DNA of 64,000 nt, from positions 62,001 through 126,000 of the forward strand of contig NZ_BCBA01000002.1 in the NCBI RefSeq assembly GCF_001320245.1. The letters are read 5' to 3'. Each line of letters opens with the position of its first letter. The stretch's first letter is position 1. The position numbers and the translations under genes were made by a program. The notes under the pieces were generated by a model. It worked only from the letters and a program-made list of their open reading frames with translations. It made no database searches and was not told the DNA's origin. This document shows, one piece after another, positions 55,776 through 64,000 of this stretch. Origin of the DNA: Pseudomonas sp. NBRC 111124 (GTDB taxonomy: Bacteria; Pseudomonadota; Gammaproteobacteria; Pseudomonadales; Pseudomonadaceae).

Positions 55776-57689
55776 TCAATCCCTCACCTGGTCCTTGACC
55801 CAGTCCAGCATCCCCCCCGGCACGATCAGCTCATGCCGCGCCCGAGAACAGGCGGTATACAGCCCCGCCAGCATCCGCGCCCGCTCATTGCGATTGCCCG
55901 CCGTGGTCGGCGCCACCATCAGCTCTGGCGACACCATCACCCGGGCGAACTCCATGTTCTTCACATCCCGCACCCGCCCGAGGAACAGCTTGGGCGCCTT
56001 GTCCCAGCGGTAACGGCTCTTGGCCTTGGCAAAATGCTCGGCGGTGTAGCCTTTGCGCAGCATGCCGGCCACCGCGGCAAAGGCCTTGTCGTCGCCCTTG
56101 TCCTGCTCCAGCGCTTGCCAGCTGGGGTAACGGAACAACATCGGGTGGCGTGCGCGGGTACCGTAGCGGTACAGCTCGATGCAATCTTCAACGAACAGTT
56201 CGAAATCCTTGCGCGCGCCTTGCAATAGCACGAAGGGCACCCCTTGATGGGTCAGGCGCTGGAACCAGCCGAACAGGCCCCATTCATCATCGACGATCAA
56301 CGCGGTCGGCTGTTCAGGCACCGTCACCGTGTCGAAGAAGCTCACCCGCGTGTAATGCTCGGCGCTGCCGCTGAAGGCGGCCTGGATAGCCGCCGGGTGC
56401 GCCTGGATCAGCGGGTTGAGTACGCCGTCCAGGGCTGGGCCGGCGCGCAGCGAATGGTCGATGTAGCGCTGGCGGATGAAGTTGCCATGGTGCGGGCTGA
56501 GGCCATTGAGGTTCTGCAATTCGTCGCCCAGGGCGATGACCGACTGCGGGCTGCGATCGAGCACCGCGAGCATCGGCGCGGACAGCTCATGGGCTTCGTC
56601 GACGATGACGTGGCTGTAGCGGCTGTCGATCACCTCAGCGGTCAACGACAACAGCTTGACCCGGTGGTAATCGCGCACCGGTAACTGGATCTCGCGTGCC
56701 GAGGGACGGATCAGTTCCTGCCAGTACAGACGGGCCTTTTCCAGCAGCACTTCCTGGTCCAGGGGCGTGGTCCCCGGCCCGGCCCAAGGCAGGTGATGCA
56801 GCTGCACCTGGCTGTCGCCGCCGCGGCAGAAGCTGCGCACGGCCTTGACGCACAGGGCCACTACCTCACGCGCAGCCAGCGGACCGATGTCGGGGATGTT
56901 CAGCCAGCGCACCACCTGCGCTTCCTGCGGGCGCCAGGACAGCTTGGTACGGTACGGGTCACGCAGGCGCCAGCCGTTGCTGGTGAGGTCACGGTTGAGG
57001 ATTTCGTCGGCCAGTTGGCCGAAGGTCAGCGCGGTATACGCCTGGGCATCCTTCACCCGTGCCTGCAGTGCCCGCAGCTGGCCTTCGGTGAGGGCCAGCA
57101 ACAGCGTACGCTGGGGGTCGAGCAGGCGCGCGAACTGGTGGATCAGGAAGGTCTTGCCGGTGCCGGCGAAACCCTGCACGGCTACCGATTCCTCGACGCC
57201 GCAAAGGAACTCACGCAGCAGCCGGTTCTGTTGGTCACTGAGCATCAAGTTGCTGGCCAGTGATGGCAGGTACACCGGATGCAGCGGCGTCACGCGCTGG
57301 CGGTAAATGTCGGCGAACTGGAAATTCCACTGGCCTTCGGCGTCGCGGAACTCGTCGGCCTGGTACTCGGTTTCGGCCGACACCAAGGCGACGCCATTCT
57401 CACCCAGCATGCCCAGCCCCATGGCGAATGCTTCGCGGTCGAAATGCTGCGCCACCTGGCCCTGGAAGCGGCCCGGGGCGGCGCCTTCGACTTCATTGGC
57501 GATGCGCACGATCTCGGCGAACCGGCGCTCCTGCGCGTCTGCCGAAGCGTTCGCCGACTGGCGCGGCAGGTTTTGCACGAACAGCACGGCGGCCGCCTCC
57601 AGCAGGCTGGCGGTCGGGAAGAAGTCGGTGGCAGTGGGCGCGCTGGCCAGGCGGTCGGCCTGGTCGCTGGGCAAAGGCAGGTAGAACAT
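55776..57689 (-). CDS. Superfamily 1-type helicase-like ATPase of unknown role
   Basis: A 637-residue P-loop protein. A unique N-terminal domain of about 145 residues precedes the SF1 core: LSDQQNRLLREF (Q-like motif, 150-161), Walker A GFAGTGKT (173-180), Walker B VIVDEAHE (361-368), motif III GDELQN (388-393), and C-terminal YTACSRARHELIV (motif VI-like). The core resembles UvrD/RecD-like and NERD-free DUF2075-type helicases. It is flanked by REP pairs on both sides and unrelated to the polyamine genes around it. ATG 57689 has CGAGGTCCC upstream. Nucleic-acid unwinding is likely; cellular role unknown. Confidence 0.75.
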   Translation of the reverse strand: MFYLPLPSDQADRLASAPTATDFFPTASLLEAAAVLFVQNLPRQSANASADAQERRFAEIVRIANEVEGAAPGRFQGQVAQHFDREAFAMGLGMLGENGVALVSAETEYQADEFRDAEGQWNFQFADIYRQRVTPLHPVYLPSLASNLMLSDQQNRLLREFLCGVEESVAVQGFAGTGKTFLIHQFARLLDPQRTLLLALTEGQLRALQARVKDAQAYTALTFGQLADEILNRDLTSNGWRLRDPYRTKLSWRPQEAQVVRWLNIPDIGPLAAREVVALCVKAVRSFCRGGDSQVQLHHLPWAGPGTTPLDQEVLLEKARLYWQELIRPSAREIQLPVRDYHRVKLLSLTAEVIDSRYSHVIVDEAHELSAPMLAVLDRSPQSVIALGDELQNLNGLSPHHGNFIRQRYIDHSLRAGPALDGVLNPLIQAHPAAIQAAFSGSAEHYTRVSFFDTVTVPEQPTALIVDDEWGLFGWFQRLTHQGVPFVLLQGARKDFELFVEDCIELYRYGTRARHPMLFRYPSWQALEQDKGDDKAFAAVAGMLRKGYTAEHFAKAKSRYRWDKAPKLFLGRVRDVKNMEFARVMVSPELMVAPTTAGNRNERARMLAGLYTACSRARHELIVPGGMLDWVKDQVRD

Positions 57690-57755
57690 CGGGACCTCGG
57701 GTGGAAACTGCCGGGCACGATAACAACTTTCCAACGGGAATGCTGAGTTGTCTGT

Positions 57756-57856
57756 ACCGGCCCTTTCGCGGGTGAACCCGCTCCCACAAGTACTGCCTTC
57801 CCTTTAATGCCTGTGATATCTCTGTGGGAGCGGGTTCACCCGCGAAGAGGCCGGTA
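57756..57856. repeat. REP pair between ATPase and AraC genes
   Basis: Left TACCGGCCCTTTCGCGGGTG then AACCCGCTCCCACA and right TGTGGGAGCGGGTTCACCCG then CGAAGAGGCCGGTA are near-perfect inverted copies. It ends 15 bp beyond the AraC gene's stop. Confidence 0.88.
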
Positions 57857-57871
57857 CAAGCAACAGAATTC

Positions 57872-58771
57872 TCAACCCCTGCCCCGTTTGAGGGTCTCAC
57901 TCGGAAACTCCTTGAACAACTGCCGGTAACTCTCTGAAAATCTTCCCAAATGCCAGAACGACCAGCGCATGGCCACTTCCGCCACGGTCACCTGACCACC
58001 GCGCAACAGATCACGCCGCGCACCGTTGAGGCGACGCAAGCGCAACCAGTGCGCCGGCGGCATCCCGGTGAACGCCTTGAACGCCTGCTGCAGCTGGCGC
58101 AGCGACACACCTGCCACCTCGGCCAGCTCCACCAGATTGAGGGTTTCTTCCGGGCAGTCTGCTGCCCATTCACTGACCCGCTGCATGATCGCCCGCTCCT
58201 CGCCCCGCCGCCCGAGCGCGCCGCCCTGCAAGCGCTGGCAGGCGTTATCGAGGATGAACAGGCAGTCTTCGAGCAACTGCTCGGCCAATGCCTGCCCTTG
58301 CAGCGGGCAATCAGCCTGGCCGAGGCGAGTCAAGGTGGCGCTCAGCCAGCTACCGAACAGCGCATTCTGCCCGCTGCCCAGGGGCACCATGAACAGACCG
58401 TCGAGCCGCTGCGGGTCCAGGCCATGGCGGGCGAGAAAGGCCTGGTCGAACACCACGGCCACTTCCTGATAATTCTCCGGCGTGATCCAGATGTTGCGGC
58501 TCTGCTCGTTGAGCAGGTACAGGCTGTTTTCGCTCTGGTCGAAACAGAACGCCAGCGAACCGCTCGGGGCACGGAAAAACTGCTCGACCCGGGTGTTCAG
58601 GCGCTCTTCATACACCTCCACGCCATCGAGCCCAAGGCAGCGCAGCTGGCCGCTGAAGTGCCCTGGCGACATCTGCCGGTATTGCTGCTGCCAGCCGGGG
58701 GTGGCGCGCACCTGCTCGGTGACATCCGTAGTGTGGAAAGCCTGGACCTGCAAGGCATTGGGCGTTGTCAC
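57872..58771 (-). CDS. AraC-family regulator of the polyamine cluster
   Basis: About 299 residues from GTG 58771 (VTTPNALQVQAF). The N-terminal sensor region (GHFSGQLRCLGLDGVEVYEE) is of the EutR/FeaR-like cupin-free type; the C-terminal HTH pair runs from about 205, ending SFWHLGRFSESYRQLFKEFP. It is divergent from the glutamine-synthetase-like gene 183 bp away and therefore the likely activator of the polyamine operon. The start has only a weak ribosome site and could be misplaced by some codons. Confidence 0.8.
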   Translation of the reverse strand: MTTPNALQVQAFHTTDVTEQVRATPGWQQQYRQMSPGHFSGQLRCLGLDGVEVYEERLNTRVEQFFRAPSGSLAFCFDQSENSLYLLNEQSRNIWITPENYQEVAVVFDQAFLARHGLDPQRLDGLFMVPLGSGQNALFGSWLSATLTRLGQADCPLQGQALAEQLLEDCLFILDNACQRLQGGALGRRGEERAIMQRVSEWAADCPEETLNLVELAEVAGVSLRQLQQAFKAFTGMPPAHWLRLRRLNGARRDLLRGGQVTVAEVAMRWSFWHLGRFSESYRQLFKEFPSETLKRGRG

Positions 58772-58901
58772 GCTTTGTCCTAGTTGCACTCTTTTGGTGC
58801 ATTCATGACCGAAGAAAGTGGATAGATGGCTTTGCGGGCCTGCGCTCAAGATAGTCCTCAGCGTGTCACCTGGGAAGCGTAAGGCCTTCGAAACCCTGCA
58901 A

Positions 58902-58930
58902 CGGCTTTCGCGGGTAAACCCGCTCCCACA
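58902..58930 (+). repeat. Single REP just upstream of the glutamine-synthetase-like gene
   Basis: CGGCTTTCGCGGGTAAACCC then GCTCCCACA, one half of the REP pair type seen at 57756-57856. It ends 24 bp before the start of the polyamine synthetase gene and so forms part of its leader RNA. Confidence 0.75.
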
Positions 58931-58954
58931 AAAAAACCCAACCAAGAGGTCTGT

Positions 58955-61469
<2,515 letters not shown>

Positions 61470-61483
61470 ACCGAGAACGCGCC

Positions 61484-62779
61484 ATGCCTTTCGATAACCA
61501 ACATACCGCGTCGTACTACGCCGCCACAGCGCGCAATGCCACGCCCTACCCCTGCCTCGACGGAGAACTGACGGCTGACGTGTGCGTGGTCGGCGGCGGC
61601 CTGACCGGGGTAAACACCGCACTGGAGCTGGCCGAGCGGGGGCTTTGCGTGGTGCTGCTGGAGGGCCGGCGAATCGGCTGGGGCGCCAGTGGACGCAACG
61701 GCGGCCAGCTGATTCGCGGCATCGGCCATGATGTCAGCGGCTTTGCCCGCTACGTCGGCCAGGACGGCGTGCAGTACTTGAAACAGGCAGGTATCGAGTC
61801 GGTGGCCCTGGTGGCCCGCCGCATCGAACAATATGCCATCGCCTGCGACCTGCGCTGGGGCTTCTGCGAGCTGGCCAATACCCCGGCGCAGTTCGCTGCC
61901 TTCAAGGATGAGCAAGAAGAGTTGGCCAGCCTTGGCTACCGCCACGAAACCCGCCTGGTCGGGCCTGAGGGCATGCACGAGATCGTCGCCAGCGACCAGT
62001 ACGCCGGCGGCCTGGTGGACATGGGCTCGGGCCATCTTCACCCGCTCGACCTGGTCCAGGGCGAGGCGCGCGTGGCCCAAGGCCTGGGGGTACGCATCTT
62101 CGAGCAGAGCCCTGTGCTGCGCATCGAGCATGGGCCCACCGTGACCCTGCACACGGCCCGGGGCAAGGTGCGGGCGCAGAGCCTGGTGCTGGGCTGCAAT
62201 GCCCACCTCGACGAACTGGAGCCTCGCCTGAGCGGCAAAGTGCTGCCCGCCGGCAGTTACGTCGTAGCAACCGAACCACTGCCGCACGCACTCGCCAGCC
62301 AACTGATCCCGCAAAACATGGCCATGTGTGACCAGAAGGTTGGCCTGGACTACTACCGCCTCACTGCCGACCACCGCCTGCTGTTCGGCGGCGCCTGCCA
62401 CTACAGCGGGCGCGACCCCAAGGACATTGCAGCCTACATGCGGCCGAAGGTGCTCAAGGTGTTCCCGCAACTGGCTCATGTGCGCATCGATTACCAGTGG
62501 GGCGGCATGATCGGCATCACCGCCAACCGCTTCCCGCAAGTGGGTCGGCTGAGCCAGCACCCCAACGTCTTCTATGCCCAGGGCTACTCCGGGCATGGGC
62601 TGAACGTGACCCACTGGACGGCGAAGTTGCTGGCCGAAGGTATCGCGCTGGGGCAGAGCCAGGGGCTGGATGTGTTCAACGCGGTGCCCCACCTGACATT
62701 CCCGGGAGGCAAGGCGCTGCGCTCGCCACTGCTGGCGCTGGGGATGTTGTGGTACCGGTTGCGGGAGGCGCTGGGTTAA
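61484..62779 (+). CDS. puuB: Gamma-glutamylputrescine oxidase-like FAD enzyme
   Basis: A 431-residue DAO-fold flavoenzyme. The FAD dinucleotide motif VCVVGGGLTGVNTALELAERG starts at about residue 27 (split here: VVGGG, LTGVNTALELA). GRNGGQLIRGIG and RIDYQWGGMIGITANRFPQVG are typical PuuB segments. It oxidises gamma-glutamyl-putrescine to the aldehyde with H2O2 release. With the synthetase upstream and Sad at 54.3 kb, most of the Puu route is present; the gamma-glutamyl-aminobutyraldehyde dehydrogenase and hydrolase are not in this window. Confidence 0.9.
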   Translation: MPFDNQHTASYYAATARNATPYPCLDGELTADVCVVGGGLTGVNTALELAERGLCVVLLEGRRIGWGASGRNGGQLIRGIGHDVSGFARYVGQDGVQYLKQAGIESVALVARRIEQYAIACDLRWGFCELANTPAQFAAFKDEQEELASLGYRHETRLVGPEGMHEIVASDQYAGGLVDMGSGHLHPLDLVQGEARVAQGLGVRIFEQSPVLRIEHGPTVTLHTARGKVRAQSLVLGCNAHLDELEPRLSGKVLPAGSYVVATEPLPHALASQLIPQNMAMCDQKVGLDYYRLTADHRLLFGGACHYSGRDPKDIAAYMRPKVLKVFPQLAHVRIDYQWGGMIGITANRFPQVGRLSQHPNVFYAQGYSGHGLNVTHWTAKLLAEGIALGQSQGLDVFNAVPHLTFPGGKALRSPLLALGMLWYRLREALG

Positions 62780-62914
62780 ATTCAGGCCGGGCTGAGCCTG
62801 TCGCGCAGTGGCCTGTCCGCGGCGGGCCAACCATTATAAATAACATTCGAATACTAAGCTAAACCATTGATTTTATTACATTTATCTTAATAATCTTGGC
62901 ATCGCATAATTAAG

Positions 62915-63220
62915 CTAAAGAATTGCCTGCAAGCCCTTGACTGAAATGATATTTAGAAGCTTCAAAGCAGGCCCTGCAGGACGCGTCTCCCCCTGTTCCC
63001 ACTTACGCACAGTGGATGCGCTGGTATGCAGATGCAGCGCGAACACCGGCTGACTGAAATTTAGTGCTTCGCGAAGCTGGCGAATGTCCAGAGCGCTAAA
63101 ATCTCGTACAGGGGCAGGACATAACATTTCGAAATCTCGAAGCGTGACCTTGCCGACAGCTCCGGCCTCATGAAGAGCGACCAGATCATCACGCAACGAC
63201 TCAACAATTTTGCTGCTCAC
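62915..63220 (-). CDS. HTH antitoxin of a type II toxin-antitoxin pair
   Basis: A 101-residue protein whose C-terminal half is an Xre-type HTH: RQLREALNFSQPVFALHL, then TSASTVRKWEQGETRPAGPA. This is the NadS/HigA-like antitoxin pattern. The N-terminal half (VESLRDDLVALHEAG) would bind the toxin. It is downstream of, and overlaps by 20 bp, the RelE-like toxin gene, the toxin-first order of HigBA-like systems. The region after it, 62780-62914, is AT-rich and shows no gene. Confidence 0.88.
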   Translation of the reverse strand: MSSKIVESLRDDLVALHEAGAVGKVTLRDFEMLCPAPVRDFSALDIRQLREALNFSQPVFALHLHTSASTVRKWEQGETRPAGPALKLLNIISVKGLQAIL

Positions 63221-63584
63221 AGCAGACCTCCATCAAAACACCTGATTGCAATGCTCGCCCGAGCGCTACAGGGCAAAGCTCCAGGAAAACCTTGCCTGCG
63301 AAGCTCAGTGCCTTTTGTTCATCCGACGTGATGTTGGCTTTATCGCTTTTGGCGAAACCGTGTAGAAACACATAACGATTGCCGATACGAGCTGAGAGCA
63401 GCGTCCGGTAACCACCTCGCTTGCCAACACCGCGCCCCGCAATACGCTTCTTGAACAACTCACCGCCAAGGCTGGCATCCACCAGCCCCCTGCGCATTTC
63501 ATCCACCGCCTGGCACAACATCGCATCCGAAAGCTTCTGCGCAACCTGCCAGCGCGCGAAATCCCTGCGCTTGAGAACTTCCAT
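63201..63584 (-). CDS. RelE/HigB-type toxin
   Basis: A 127-residue protein: LSDAMLCQAVDEMRRGLVDASLGG, then KKRIAGRGVGKRGGYRTLLSARI and FLHGFAKSDKANIT, the signature of PF06296-type RelE toxins, which cut mRNA at the ribosome. ATG 63584 has GGAGG upstream. Overlaps the antitoxin by 20 bp. Composition is lower in GC than the polyamine genes next to it, as usual for mobile toxin-antitoxin loci. Confidence 0.87.
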   Translation of the reverse strand: MEVLKRRDFARWQVAQKLSDAMLCQAVDEMRRGLVDASLGGELFKKRIAGRGVGKRGGYRTLLSARIGNRYVFLHGFAKSDKANITSDEQKALSFAGKVFLELCPVALGRALQSGVLMEVCCEQQNC

Positions 63585-63600
63585 CAGTGGCCTCCAAAAC

Positions 63601-63617
63601 ATACCCGTTACGGGCAT
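63601..63617. promoter_or_regulatory. Candidate operator of the toxin-antitoxin promoter
   Basis: ATACCCGTTACGGGCAT, an almost perfect palindrome (ATACCCG / CGGGCAT, one mismatch) 17 bp upstream of the toxin start. Position and symmetry fit autorepression by the HTH antitoxin. Confidence 0.55.
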
Positions 63618-63776
63618 ATTTTTTCAAGGGGCGTCTCGATTGCATAGACGGCGCATTCCGGCCAAATCGTAGGAAAAGTCAGCACCTCAACGCGTTACCG
63701 AAGCGACTTTTCGCCCGCCCACTGGCCATCTGCCAAGCACCTGCTAGCGTTGTTCTGGCCGACCCATCATGGATGC

Positions 63777-64000
63777 ATGACCATCATGAAATCATTGCCC
63801 CGCGTTACCCTGTTGTGTGCCGCTTTGCTCGCTGTGGCAGCCTGCTCCAGCAACCGCGTGGACCCCAAGGACTATTCCGGCTTCCTCAAGGACTACAGCC
63901 GCCTGCAGGAAGAGAAAAGCCCATCCGGTGCACCGGTGATGCGCTGGATCGACCCCAAGGTCAATGTCAACCAGTACACGCAGGTGTTCATCGAACCGAG
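63777..64000 (+). CDS. DUF3313-type lipoprotein (partial, runs off the right edge)
   Basis: Only the first ~74 residues are inside the window: hydrophobic signal VTLLCAALLAVAACS with lipobox Cys, then DPKDYSGFLKDYSRLQEEKS and VMRWIDPKVNVNQYTQVFIE, the pattern of DUF3313 outer-membrane or periplasmic lipoproteins of unknown role. The ATG at 63777 or the one at 63786 (MKSLPRV) may be the start; neither has a good ribosome site. Confidence 0.82.
   Translation, partial: MTIMKSLPRVTLLCAALLAVAACSSNRVDPKDYSGFLKDYSRLQEEKSPSGAPVMRWIDPKVNVNQYTQVFIEP

Overview
The window reads as chromosomal DNA of a fluorescent pseudomonad of the Pseudomonas putida group. This rests on high GC, the gene families present (fap amyloid operon, mdc/mad malonate cluster, McpP-like chemoreceptor, PagL, ChlI/ChlD-type cobaltochelatase partners) and several REP palindromes ending in the CTCCCACA or CTCCTACA tail typical of this group. 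It is mostly core and metabolic-island DNA. The parts that look acquired or decaying are the Rhs orphan (27.4-28.2 kb), a broken hydrolase plus an unknown lower-GC gene (44.0-46.2 kb) and a toxin-antitoxin pair (62.9-63.6 kb).

Layout. 1-8.2 kb: partial azoreductase, AraC regulator with a quinone oxidoreductase-like gene, LysR regulator, YjbR protein, DUF1294 protein, undecaprenyl-diphosphatase, a C2/C3 carboxylate-type chemoreceptor, and PnuC with a NadR-like kinase. 8.4-13.9 kb: complete fapABCDEF functional-amyloid operon with a candidate sigma-54 promoter and an internal terminator after fapC. 14.0-18.2 kb: LTA-synthase-like membrane sulfatase, a convergent sigma-54 activator with a degenerate receiver domain, and a small hypothetical gene. 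18.3-25.1 kb (minus strand): cobW-cobN-chlI-chlD cobalt-chelation operon under a cobalamin riboswitch. 25.3-35.9 kb: type 2 IPP isomerase, mdcR, an Rhs orphan, then mdcABCDEGH-madLM on the minus strand, with a REP pair inside the 5' end of mdcB. 36.1-39.3 kb: 3-hydroxyisobutyryl-CoA hydrolase and acyl-CoA dehydrogenase (valine-type catabolism), then an AraC regulator. 39.6-43.9 kb: proVWX-type betaine/proline importer and a divergent LysR gene. 44.0-49.8 kb: broken hydrolase, unknown protein, lipoprotein, HisN-like phosphatase, mntP with a manganese riboswitch, tandem universal stress protein. 49.8-53.3 kb: Fur-box siderophore receptor, PagL deacylase, a secreted unknown. 53.3-62.8 kb: PtrR-like regulator and Sad aldehyde dehydrogenase, an SF1-type ATPase flanked by REPs, then AraC regulator, gamma-glutamylpolyamine synthetase, polyamine-binding protein and PuuB oxidase. 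62.9-64.0 kb: RelE-type toxin/HTH antitoxin and the start of a DUF3313 lipoprotein.

How genes work together. FapA-F form one secretion and assembly system for amyloid fibres. CobN, ChlI and the vWA protein form a cobaltochelatase, with CobW in support, and the operon is shut off by cobalamin. MadLM imports malonate, MdcG/MdcB build and attach the prosthetic group to MdcC, MdcH charges it with malonyl, and MdcA/D/E run transfer and decarboxylation under MdcR. The polyamine genes take putrescine-like amines through gamma-glutamylation and oxidation towards succinate semialdehyde. No tRNA, rRNA, CRISPR array, intact insertion sequence or prophage was seen. Start sites were chosen by Shine-Dalgarno spacing and family length, so several differ from the longest possible frame.
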